A stretch of DNA of 5,577 nucleotides from Bacillota bacterium (GTDB lineage Bacteria > Bacillota > Clostridia > Lachnospirales > Lachnospiraceae), in the NCBI GenBank assembly GCA_023414985.1, contig JAEZLY010000206.1, positions 1-5,577 on the forward strand, read 5' to 3'. Position 1 is the stretch's first letter. The number at the start of each line of letters is the position of its first letter. Below are positions 1 to 5,577 of this stretch, piece after piece. A program made the position numbers and the translations under genes. The notes beneath the pieces are model-generated. The model was not told the origin of the DNA. It was given only the letters and a program-made list of their open reading frames with translations, and searched no databases.

Positions 1-3000
1 ATTCATATCGATGAAGATATTCACACCCTGCTCTGCCAGCCTGCTTAGTAATTCTTCGGCAGCAGCCTTGTCCCGATAAGTGAAGCCGGACAGATAGATT
101 GTCCGGTAAGTACGTAGCTCCTCAAAGCCGTAATCATTGATATCCGTTTTTGAACCTTCTTCAAAACCGGGAAAGATCATGGCAATTCCGGAAGCAGCTT
201 CTCCGATGGCGATGGCCTGGTACTCGGAACGTACACCGAATTGTGCCGGAGTATCCTTGTGGAACAATATGCTTGTTCCGTCATTTTTGACCGGGACATA
301 ACCGGATAAACTTGCTGCATCTATGAGCCGTTCCAGATCCTTCGTTTTTTCCTTCAGATTATCAATCGGGATCAGTACGGTATCGTTACCTAGTTCTAAG
401 GCTCTGTCAAATAGATAGACATACCAGCCATATTCCACGGAAGCATTTAATCGAACAATATTGGATGCGGTTGCAGCACCTTCCCAGCCGGCACCGAAGG
501 TAAAGTTTACCGGATTTCCAACCCCCGTAATGTAATAAGGAGCAAAGGAACCGTATTCGCTTAAGTCCATCAAAGCCATTCGTTGTCTGGTGATATCCTT
601 TGCATCGGTAATCAGGGCTTCCTCCGCGCGTTTGTCTAGGTTCGCCTGTGCACTCTCCAGCCTGTATTCGGGCGGAAAGTAGATATTCTTAATTGAGGTA
701 GAGCAATCTGCCACAAGCAGTAAAACCAGCAGTACAACAGCCCATTTCTTCAGCTGTTTCCACAAGAGGAAGGAGACCATAGCAGCTGCCAAACCGATCG
801 GTATGAAACGGATCATCCATAAAAATTGGCTGAAGGGCAGCTTGGCAAATAACTCATAGACTGATTTGGTGGTACATACAAGTAAGACCACAGCTGTAAT
901 AAAGCCTGCCTTCGCCTCCTTCGGTCCGCAGAGCATTCCAAGGATACAAAGCAAAAATACGGATAAACCAAAGTAAAAGGATAGCATGTCACCATTGATC
1001 CTGGTAAACGGATTTAAGGATACAAAGGCACTTTCAAAAAAGAACTTCATTACCTGATTTGTAGAGGAACCGGAGGCTGCTCCTCCGATCAGTGCAGGTA
1101 CTACCCAGAGACCGGCAAGAAATACACCGGATATACTTGCTCCCAGTGCACATAAGGAGCTGCGCAGGGTATGATTCAAAGAGGTATGAAATACAACAAA
1201 AATCAGGATCGACGCAATCAGCATCAGCGTGATACCCAGATGACACAGAGTAATCAGCGAAGTAATCAGGACCAACGGAACGATGGCAGACTTCTTTTTT
1301 TCTGCCATTACCCTCCATAGGAAAAAGAAGAAGAAGGGCAGCAGGGCATTGATTACACCTCTCGGGAGGTTACCCTCCAATATGACGACTCTTGTATTTT
1401 CCGGCATGTAGAACCAGAGAAGCCCGATGATCACGGATAACCCGATGCGACGATAGGTGATACCCCAGAGAAGCCAGCCGCAGCCCCCGAGTACGATCAG
1501 AGCACCGAGAAACAGGATATAGGTATCCAATATGCCGCTCTGAAGGATCCATTCCAACCCTGCCAGAATATATAGGGGCAGAGGGCCCCAATATCGCATG
1601 ATTTCCACACCGTTGTACCAGGTTCCATCATACAGGGGAAACCAGTTTCCCTGCTGGATGTTTTTCAAAAGCAGATCTCCCCGGTACAGATGACAAAAGG
1701 TATCGGAGCCCTGAGGATATCTGCCGCTGTCCTTTACGATAACCATGGTAATCGCAGCCAATGCCACAAAACAGCTAAGACCAAGGATGCACTTCAACAT
1801 GACTAGAAAGACATTGGGTCTCCGGGCTGGTTGCCGGAAGGCAGCAGCCGGTGCAGGATCCGTCTCATCCTCTATGGCCAATGCGGCTTCGATTAAGCTT
1901 TCTTCATTAGTCGCTTCCTCTGCCGCTGCTGCGGTCAAAAGTGCGGCTTCTTCATAGGGTTCATCAGGTTTGGTCTCCTCGAACTCCTCCTCCAACTGAA
2001 TAATAGGGATACAGTCCATAGAGATATCGCTGATCACATTCACGGTACTATCCAGCCTCTGATAGGAGACAGAATATACCCTGATGGGATTTTCATAGAT
2101 CGACAGCTTAATAAGCTCATAGCCAAGCTGCAGGATCAGTTCATGGAGAGCATCCATCAAGGTAGTTCCGATGCCCTCAATCGTGGTCTCTTTCCCTTCA
2201 AATAAATCAGACCTACTTAACTGCATTCCCTGAAGAGGCGCGAGCCAATCCTGAACAGCCTTTTCTACTGCAAAATTATCATCGCTACGACTGCCTGTAT
2301 GAATGAACAGGGTTATCGTAAAGTTATGAAAATGGATATTCTCATCGTTGTTATTCAGATTAGAATGGGCTGCGTATAATCCGAATCGATATTTATAGCC
2401 GCAAAAGCTTCCGAAAGCCTGTTCTTTTGCTAGAGGGACCGATTCCAAAGCTGTTTCAGCAGTTACACCGTTTCCCGGTTGGTCAGTATGTATCGGTTGA
2501 ATAATCTCAACAGTATCCGGTTCCAGGCCGAATTGCTTCAGAAGCGTTAACAGTTGTTTTTTAATTTGATCCGCCGGATATCTGTTATTAACCAGAACTG
2601 TGATTCTATCTGCATGACGAAGCCACATACCATCTGTTTTATGGTTCTCATTCCAGGCTTGATCAAGGGCACCCAGATAAATGCTCATAAGCAGTGGAGA
2701 GATCAATAAGCTTTTATCAATCCCAACCTGACTGTCTGTGGTATCCGCCTCATAAATCGTTCCGGAACTGATCCAAGACTTAAGCAGATTCAATACTTCC
2801 TGATCACCGATTTTCTGTTCTATCAAATTCAGGAGCATATCATGAGGGATGGAAGCGAAACAGGACTCAATGGATACGTTGATCCTGAAAGCATCCTTGA
2901 AACCGGGAGACTGAAGCAGGGCATCTGTCTTAGCCTGCAGCTGAAATTTGGACTTCACCACAGAAGGATCAGCATCAAAGTCAGCTTTAAAGATCGGGTA

Positions 3001-3342
3001 TAGTACATTCTTTACGGCCGTCATTGTAATACGATTCTTTATTTCCCTTAACTCTGTATCCGGCTTTTCCTGAGCAGCGAGCTTAATTCTGTATAATTCG
3101 AACTGAAGCTCCGAGTGCAGCTCCTGCAGCAGGTTTCCTATCCCATAAGCTGCAGCACTCTCCAGGGCATCAGCGGTAAGCCGGTTAGCTCTTTTCACCT
3201 GTAACCAGGCTTCCTCAAGCATATCAGAGGAATATATTTTTTCATAAAGATTGAGAAATGTATAGGAACCCTTCCGAGCAAATTCATATAGGCTGTTTTG
3301 CATATGTCGTCTCTTTAGAACGTTATTATATTTTGCAACCAT
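1..3342 (-). CDS. Membrane protein with inactive reverse transcriptase-like, PTPS-like and GT-C-like (PTPS-related) domains; C-terminus outside window
   Basis: One open frame of 1114 codons without an internal stop or frameshift, running off the left edge. The ATG at 3342-3340 follows GGAGG (3356-3352) with 9 nt spacing. Domains seen: residues about 28-285 resemble the fingers and palm of group II intron reverse transcriptases; about 315-432 resemble PTPS/QueD, with zinc-type histidines H326, H337 and H339; about 450-508 are an acidic, Ala-rich linker; about 509-880 hold roughly 11-12 membrane segments. R503, R507 and R508 just before the first segment place the N-terminal domains in the cytoplasm. 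The loop after it (GSDT at 545-548, H551, then RYWGPLPLY at 583-591) resembles the PTPS-related membrane family, which has a GT-C glycosyltransferase-like layout; D538 or D547 could be the acidic active-site residue. Residues 881-1114 are a soluble, probably extracytoplasmic domain. A role in envelope glycan or exopolysaccharide synthesis is inferred from the family. Both N-terminal enzyme folds lack catalytic residues. Confidence 0.9.
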   Translation of the reverse strand, partial: MVAKYNNVLKRRHMQNSLYEFARKGSYTFLNLYEKIYSSDMLEEAWLQVKRANRLTADALESAAAYGIGNLLQELHSELQFELYRIKLAAQEKPDTELREIKNRITMTAVKNVLYPIFKADFDADPSVVKSKFQLQAKTDALLQSPGFKDAFRINVSIESCFASIPHDMLLNLIEQKIGDQEVLNLLKSWISSGTIYEADTTDSQVGIDKSLLISPLLMSIYLGALDQAWNENHKTDGMWLRHADRITVLVNNRYPADQIKKQLLTLLKQFGLEPDTVEIIQPIHTDQPGNGVTAETALESVPLAKEQAFGSFCGYKYRFGLYAAHSNLNNNDENIHFHNFTITLFIHTGSRSDDNFAVEKAVQDWLAPLQGMQLSRSDLFEGKETTIEGIGTTLMDALHELILQLGYELIKLSIYENPIRVYSVSYQRLDSTVNVISDISMDCIPIIQLEEEFEETKPDEPYEEAALLTAAAAEEATNEESLIEAALAIEDETDPAPAAAFRQPARRPNVFLVMLKCILGLSCFVALAAITMVIVKDSGRYPQGSDTFCHLYRGDLLLKNIQQGNWFPLYDGTWYNGVEIMRYWGPLPLYILAGLEWILQSGILDTYILFLGALIVLGGCGWLLWGITYRRIGLSVIIGLLWFYMPENTRVVILEGNLPRGVINALLPFFFFFLWRVMAEKKKSAIVPLVLITSLITLCHLGITLMLIASILIFVVFHTSLNHTLRSSLCALGASISGVFLAGLWVVPALIGGAASGSSTNQVMKFFFESAFVSLNPFTRINGDMLSFYFGLSVFLLCILGMLCGPKEAKAGFITAVVLLVCTTKSVYELFAKLPFSQFLWMIRFIPIGLAAAMVSFLLWKQLKKWAVVLLVLLLVADCSTSIKNIYFPPEYRLESAQANLDKRAEEALITDAKDITRQRMALMDLSEYGSFAPYYITGVGNPVNFTFGAGWEGAATASNIVRLNASVEYGWYVYLFDRALELGNDTVLIPIDNLKEKTKDLERLIDAASLSGYVPVKNDGTSILFHKDTPAQFGVRSEYQAIAIGEAASGIAMIFPGFEEGSKTDINDYGFEELRTYRTIYLSGFTYRDKAAAEELLSRLAEQGVNIFIDMN
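1819..1995 (-). other. Acidic and alanine-rich linker between the cytosolic domains and the membrane region (residues about 450-508)
   Basis: Residues 450-494 are dominated by Glu, Ala, Asp and Thr, with clusters such as LEEEFEE and AAAAEEA. They are followed by a Pro/Ala/Arg-rich stretch that ends in RRP immediately before the first hydrophobic segment. The composition suggests a flexible or partly helical tether that holds the RT-like and PTPS-like modules away from the membrane. It carries no catalytic motif that I recognise. Confidence 0.7.
2047..2400 (-). other. PTPS/QueD-like domain with conserved zinc histidines but lost catalytic residues (residues about 315-432)
   Basis: Residues 319-326 (RFGLYAAH) and 337-347 (HFHNFTITLFI) reproduce the PTPS/QueD pattern 'F.AAH ... 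lHGHnY.v.v', giving a complete zinc triad H326, H337, H339. E389 fits the Glu of the 'NPTsE' segment and E417 (YENPIRVY) the late pterin-binding Glu. The catalytic Cys normally four residues before the first His of HGH is D333, and the 'lDH..LN' Asp-His pair is S376-R377. In active family members this domain makes 6-pyruvoyl-tetrahydropterin or carboxy-tetrahydropterin. Here a binding role, perhaps for a pterin or another nucleotide-like ligand, is more plausible. The fusion to the membrane region agrees with the membrane family being named 'PTPS-related'. Alignment in the 376-389 segment is less certain than around the histidines. Confidence 0.75.
2488..3261 (-). other. Degenerate group II intron-type reverse transcriptase domain (residues about 28-285 of the minus-strand gene)
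   Basis: Residues 33-54 fit the start of the RT family (LYEKIYSSDMLEEAW, then VKRANR). Residues 103-122 match the 'DRvvq..v..vLePIFEadF' block (NRITMTAVKNVLYPIFKADF). Residues 155-170 (NVSIESCFASIPHDML) match motif A, normally 'vDIegCFDsIpHd.L'; the metal-binding Asp is S157 and the second Asp is A163. Residues 207-227 match motif B and the following block, normally 'G.PQGg.iSPLLaNIYL..LD': here PQG has become D209-K210-S211 while ISPLL and IYL..LD remain. Residues 242-250 (RHADRITVL) match motif C 'RYADDfvvL', with Tyr to His and the second Asp to Arg. No maturase (X), DNA-binding or endonuclease region follows. The fold is therefore recognisable but polymerase activity is not expected. The frame is intact, which argues for a retained non-catalytic function rather than decay. 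Confidence 0.85.
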
Positions 3343-3351
3343 TACAATTTG

Positions 3352-3356
3352 CCTCC
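3352..3356 (-). promoter_or_regulatory. Ribosome binding site of the minus-strand membrane gene
   Basis: The minus strand reads GGAGG, 9 nt before the ATG at 3342. This fixes the start: the next in-frame ATG (codon 14) has no comparable site. Confidence 0.85.
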
Positions 3357-3438
3357 GAAATCATCCTAATGAAATAAAAATACTATGCTAAAGTTAATCC
3401 ATTTCGAATTGAGCCTTTCTTCCTAAAAAGTAACAAGC

Positions 3439-3450
3439 ATTTTCAAAAAT
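3439..3450. repeat. Small palindrome ATTTT-N2-AAAAT in the leader of the membrane gene
   Basis: Arms ATTTT and AAAAT flank a 2-nt centre, just downstream of the predicted minus-strand start. It could be an operator, but AT-rich palindromes of this size are common by chance. It is one base too short to fit a CodY box. Confidence 0.25.
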
Positions 3451-3462
3451 CGACGTAGGTAC

Positions 3463-3468
3463 ATTATA
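3463..3468 (-). promoter_or_regulatory. Candidate -10 box for the minus-strand membrane gene
   Basis: The minus strand reads a perfect TATAAT here. The hexamer 17 bp upstream (AGTAAT) is a poor -35, and TTGTCT (3497-3492) is too far at 23 bp, so the promoter may need an activator. The predicted start near 3456 would give a leader of about 113 nt. Confidence 0.35.
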
Positions 3469-3518
3469 CTACATAATAGGCTATTATTACTAGACAATTT
3501 TGTTTTTATTTGCAACCA

Positions 3519-3544
3519 ATTATGCCAGATTATGAGTAATTATG
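3519..3544. repeat. Three ATTATG direct repeats with exact 10-bp period
   Basis: ATTATG occurs at 3519-3524, 3529-3534 and 3539-3544. The spacing is close to one helical turn, so all copies face the same side of the DNA. This is the usual arrangement for a cooperatively binding transcription factor. The repeats sit between the two candidate promoters, about 50 bp from the minus-strand -10 and 63 bp from the plus-strand -10. Confidence 0.5.
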
Positions 3545-3550
3545 CTCATA
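3531..3550. repeat. Inverted repeat TATGAG-N8-CTCATA
   Basis: Perfect 6-bp arms (3531-3536 and 3545-3550) around an 8-bp spacer, overlapping the second and third ATTATG copies. It may be a dimeric regulator site. It has no T-run, so it is not terminator-like. Confidence 0.45.
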
Positions 3551-3580
3551 GGAATACGTGGATACAGATGATGTCGTTTT

Positions 3581-3612
3581 TTGTATACTTTCATTGAAAA
3601 ATAAGATATAAT
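3581..3612 (+). promoter_or_regulatory. Candidate promoter of the HD-GYP gene
   Basis: Perfect TATAAT at 3607-3612 with TTGTAT at 3581-3586. The 20-bp spacing is longer than ideal, so the -35 assignment is weak. The start would be near 3619, leaving a leader of about 50 nt. A perfect TTGACA at 3621-3626 also exists, but its best -10 (TAATAC, 3645-3650) would place the start on the ribosome binding site. Confidence 0.4.
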
Positions 3613-3655
3613 TATTACCATTGACAGGAAATAATTTGACTAATTAATACCGGAC

Positions 3656-3671
3656 GGAGGTTACGATTTTG
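3656..3671 (+). promoter_or_regulatory. Ribosome binding site and TTG start of the HD-GYP gene
   Basis: GGAGG at 3656-3660 lies 8 nt before TTG (3669-3671). The first in-frame ATG is codon 44, which would remove the first helix and histidines of HD1, so the TTG is the better start. A TTG start may lower translation. Confidence 0.8.
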
Positions 3672-4922
3672 GACAAATTTAAAATCAGTCTTTATGAATT
3701 GCTGAAAAGTATCTCAGGAGCTCAGGATCTGGTGTCACCGCTTCTTTCTAATCATCATCAGCAGGTGGCATATCTTTCCTACAGACTGGCCTGCGGAATG
3801 AATCTGCCTTTTCAGGAGCAGATTGATATCTTTATCGCAGGTTTGGTACATGATATCGGAGCACTTTCTAAGAATGAACGGCTTGAAATTATAGAGGAAG
3901 AGACTGCAAATTCAAATCATCATGCGTTTCTTGGGGCAAAATTACTTGGGAGTTTTAATCCCTTGCAGAGACCTGCGGGAATCATTAAGTATCACCATCT
4001 GCCCTGGGATTATGGCAAGGGAAGACAGTTTAAGACAGAAACCGTACCCTATGGCAGTCACGTGGTTCATCTGGCAGACCGCGTCTGTGCCATGCTAAAG
4101 ATGGATCACAGTATCTTGTCACAAATACCCTGGATGCTGGAGAAAATCCAATCAGAAAGCGGACAGAGCTTTGAACCGGGAATTGTGCAGACCTTATCCG
4201 GTTTATGCCGATATGAATACATATGGTTTGACCTGATTTCAGATTCACCGATTGAAAAGATTAACACGGATCTGTTTCATATCATTGAATTGGAAATGAA
4301 CGATATCGTAGATCTATCAAGGGTGTTTTCTCAGATCATCGACTTCAGGAGCAACTTTACTGCGAGGCATTCCGCAGGGGTGGCTGTAACTGCCGAAAAA
4401 TTATCCGAATTGGCCGGATTTTCGGTAACTGAACGCCAAATGATGCTGGTCGCCGGCTACCTTCATGATCTGGGAAAGCTATCCATTGATAACAGACTGT
4501 TAGAGAAGCCGTTCAAATTGGATCAGGATGAATATAATCTGATCCGTTCCCATTCCTATTACACCTACCAGCTTCTGAATAACATTCCGCAGTTTAAGCA
4601 AATCAGTGAATGGGCTTCCTTCCATCATGAGAGGCTCGACGGGAAAGGATATCCTTTTCACAGGAATGAAAGCAATCTTTCATACGGAGCGAGAATTATG
4701 GCGATTGCCGATGTATTCACGGCAATTACGGAGAACAGGCCGTATCGGGAAGGAATGAACGATAAACAGGCTATCCATGTACTGGAAGATATGGTAACCG
4801 ACGGTGCGTTGGACGGAGTACTGGTAAGAACCTTAATAGAGAATTTCCAACTAATGAATGAACTTCGGGAGAAGTCTCAGACTGCCGCCCACAAAAGATA
4901 TCGGGATTTTTTGCTTTCCTAA
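3669..4922 (+). CDS. Tandem HD-domain protein with C-terminal HD-GYP cyclic-di-GMP phosphodiesterase domain
   Basis: 417 residues, TTG start, no signal peptide or membrane segment, so probably cytosolic. HD2 (about 225-395) is a full HD-GYP domain: H234, H266-D267 with K270 (HDLGK), H295, H319-H320-E321, D324-G325-K326-G327-Y328-P329, and D348 in IADVF. HD-GYP proteins hydrolyse c-di-GMP to pGpG or GMP using a di- or tri-metal centre, and all metal-binding positions I can place are present. HD1 (about 22-150) is a related HD fold: H29/H30, H61-D62 (VHDIGAL), H84-H85, H109-H110 and D137 (LADRV). In place of the GYP loop it has PWDYGKG (112-118), so c-di-GMP hydrolysis by HD1 is doubtful, although its metal site may be kept. 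There is no receiver, PAS or GAF input domain, so HD1 may be the regulatory half. It is divergently transcribed from the membrane gene. Confidence 0.92.
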   Translation: MDKFKISLYELLKSISGAQDLVSPLLSNHHQQVAYLSYRLACGMNLPFQEQIDIFIAGLVHDIGALSKNERLEIIEEETANSNHHAFLGAKLLGSFNPLQRPAGIIKYHHLPWDYGKGRQFKTETVPYGSHVVHLADRVCAMLKMDHSILSQIPWMLEKIQSESGQSFEPGIVQTLSGLCRYEYIWFDLISDSPIEKINTDLFHIIELEMNDIVDLSRVFSQIIDFRSNFTARHSAGVAVTAEKLSELAGFSVTERQMMLVAGYLHDLGKLSIDNRLLEKPFKLDQDEYNLIRSHSYYTYQLLNNIPQFKQISEWASFHHERLDGKGYPFHRNESNLSYGARIMAIADVFTAITENRPYREGMNDKQAIHVLEDMVTDGALDGVLVRTLIENFQLMNELREKSQTAAHKRYRDFLLS

Positions 4923-5063
4923 TAAAATGGAAATAAAAGAATATTTTTTTGGAAGAAACTTCTACAATAATAATTGCATAATTAATCTGTGTAATTTATA
5001 ATTATATTGTCGAATATTGTAACATTTGATTGGCTGATTCTTTATGCTGTTCCCGGAGGAATT
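4923..5063. other. Intergenic spacer between the HD-GYP gene and the dCache sensor gene
   Basis: 141 bp, very AT-rich. It holds a promoter for the downstream gene. A weak TTTCC/GGAAA stem (4915-4919 with 4929-4933) and a T-run near 4943-4950 are present, but they do not form a convincing intrinsic terminator, so read-through from the HD-GYP gene is possible. Confidence 0.6.
4974..5002 (+). promoter_or_regulatory. Sigma-A-type promoter of the dCache sensor gene
   Basis: TTGCAT at 4974-4979 and a perfect TATAAT at 4997-5002 are separated by an ideal 17 bp. The start would be near 5009, giving a leader of about 55 nt. This is the best-formed promoter in the window and suggests that the sensor can be transcribed independently of the HD-GYP gene. 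Confidence 0.65.
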
Positions 5064-5066
5064 ATG
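5055..5066 (+). promoter_or_regulatory. Ribosome binding site and start of the dCache sensor gene
   Basis: GGAGG at 5055-5059 is only 4 nt from the ATG at 5064, which is tight. A second in-frame ATG at 5085 has AGGA (5071-5074) 10 nt upstream. Both starts keep the hydrophobic segment; the first has the stronger site and is preferred. Confidence 0.6.
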
Positions 5067-5577
5067 AAGAAGGAAAGTATTCCCATGAAAGCTGTAATTT
5101 TTATATCCTTTATTTCAATTATGGCAATTACTTTCGGTGCGATTATTTTCATCGAATATGTGAATTGGAAAGCTTCGAAGGATGAGATGATCAAAGAACT
5201 GGAGCAGCAGACAGATGCGGAGATCAATAGCAGAATGGAAGCATTTATCAGCCTTCCGGAAGAGATTAATAATGAAAACTATCATTTGATTAAAAACAAA
5301 ATAATCGATATCCATAATAAAGAAGAGCGTGAAATCTACTTTGCCGGAGTAATCAAAGCAAGCAGTGAGGAGGTCTACAGCTTCAGCTATGGAACAGAAG
5401 CCGGGGAATATTTTGGAGCGCGCAGAAACCCGGACAATGAGATTGAGGTCATGGAAAATACCACTGCTACCGACGGTCATACACGCTATTATTCGATTAA
5501 TAAGGATATGACTGCGAATCAACTTGCGGAAGAAACAGGCCTATTTGATGCCCGCACCAGAGATTGGTATATCATAG
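5064..5577 (+). CDS. Membrane-anchored sensor with extracytoplasmic dCache-like domain, N-terminal part only
   Basis: 171 codons are visible before the right edge. Residues 1-8 include three lysines, then 9-31 form one uncleaved-looking transmembrane helix. Residues about 35-171 are polar and extracytoplasmic: a long helix (about 36-68, INSRMEAFISLPEEI) as in the stalk of Cache domains, then beta-rich segments. FDARTRDWY (161-169) matches the 'yDpRtRpWY' motif of dCache_1 ligand-binding domains. Such domains bind small ligands such as amino acids or carboxylates and sit on chemoreceptors, histidine kinases, GGDEF diguanylate cyclases and adenylate cyclases. The output domain is not in the window, so the class cannot be fixed. 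The HD-GYP neighbour makes a GGDEF protein an attractive guess only. Confidence 0.85.
   Translation, partial: MKKESIPMKAVIFISFISIMAITFGAIIFIEYVNWKASKDEMIKELEQQTDAEINSRMEAFISLPEEINNENYHLIKNKIIDIHNKEEREIYFAGVIKASSEEVYSFSYGTEAGEYFGARRNPDNEIEVMENTTATDGHTRYYSINKDMTANQLAEETGLFDARTRDWYII

Larger units (their letters stand above)
3343..3668. other. Divergent intergenic region (326 bp)
   Basis: AT-rich spacer between the minus-strand membrane gene and the plus-strand HD-GYP gene. It holds two ribosome binding sites, candidate -10 boxes in each direction, a 10-bp-phased ATTATG triplet at 3519-3544, an inverted repeat at 3531-3550 and a small palindrome at 3439-3450. I found no coding frame, tRNA or recognisable c-di-GMP riboswitch. 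If the minus-strand promoter is right, the leader of the membrane gene is about 110 nt. Confidence 0.8.

Noticed and set aside
813..1591. Several open minus-strand frames of 60-94 codons
   Set aside because: They are out-of-frame shadows inside the long membrane gene, with no ribosome binding sites and no recognisable domains.
1745..1957. Plus-strand frame of 70 codons rich in Ala and Ser
   Set aside because: It is antisense to the acidic, Ala-rich linker and first membrane segment; its composition is explained by that coding strand.
2488..3342. A mobile group II intron or retroelement insertion
   Set aside because: The RT-like segment is in frame with a larger gene, starts at the gene's own start codon, has lost catalytic residues, and lacks maturase or endonuclease parts and intron RNA ends. 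It is a protein domain, not an active element.
3439..3450. CodY box
   Set aside because: The arms are separated by one base fewer than in the AATTTTCWGAAAATT consensus and the outer positions do not match.
3343..3456. c-di-GMP riboswitch in the leader of the membrane gene
   Set aside because: I looked for GEMM-type conserved segments and pairing and saw none.
4030..4248. Minus-strand frame of 72 codons within the HD-GYP gene
   Set aside because: Antisense to a well-supported gene, with no ribosome binding site and no domain.
4915..4962. Intrinsic terminator after the HD-GYP gene
   Set aside because: Stems are only 4-5 bp and AT-rich, and the T-run is not directly next to a stem.
5042..5522. 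Two minus-strand frames of 61 and 135 codons opposite the sensor gene
   Set aside because: The plus strand has a promoter, a ribosome binding site, a membrane helix and a dCache motif; the antisense frames have none of these.

Overview
The window looks like chromosomal DNA from a low-to-moderate GC, Gram-positive anaerobe of the Bacillota, most likely a clostridium of the Lachnospiraceae type. This is an inference from strong GGAGG ribosome binding sites, a TTG start, AT-rich intergenic DNA with TATAAT boxes, and the protein families present. No RNA gene, CRISPR array, insertion sequence or phage gene was found.

Layout: (1) 3342 down to 1, minus strand: one uninterrupted reading frame of at least 1114 codons that leaves the window at its C-terminal end. 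It is a multidomain membrane protein. In order it has a degenerate group II intron-type reverse transcriptase domain, a degenerate 6-pyruvoyl-tetrahydropterin synthase (PTPS/QueD)-like domain, an acidic and alanine-rich linker, a polytopic GT-C-like membrane region of the 'PTPS-related' type, and the start of a large extracytoplasmic domain. (2) 3343-3668: a 326-bp divergent intergenic region with candidate promoters in both directions, three ATTATG repeats at exact 10-bp spacing and an overlapping inverted repeat. (3) 3669-4922, plus strand: a soluble protein with two HD domains, the second a complete HD-GYP cyclic-di-GMP phosphodiesterase domain. (4) 4923-5063: a spacer with a good sigma-A-type promoter. 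(5) 5064 to the right edge, plus strand: the N-terminal part of a membrane-anchored sensor with an extracytoplasmic dCache-like domain; its output domain lies outside the window.

The neighbourhood suggests a cyclic-di-GMP-linked cell-surface function. A membrane protein that may act in envelope glycan or exopolysaccharide synthesis is divergently transcribed from a c-di-GMP hydrolase, which is followed by a sensory receptor. The functional link is inferred from gene order and families only. The most unusual item is the first gene: a reverse transcriptase fold that has lost its catalytic residues (motif A Asp, the PQG loop and the second Asp of YADD) is joined to a PTPS-like domain that keeps its three zinc histidines but has lost its catalytic residues, and both are tethered to the cytoplasmic side of a multi-spanning membrane protein. 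This looks like two domesticated enzyme folds used as binding or sensing modules.
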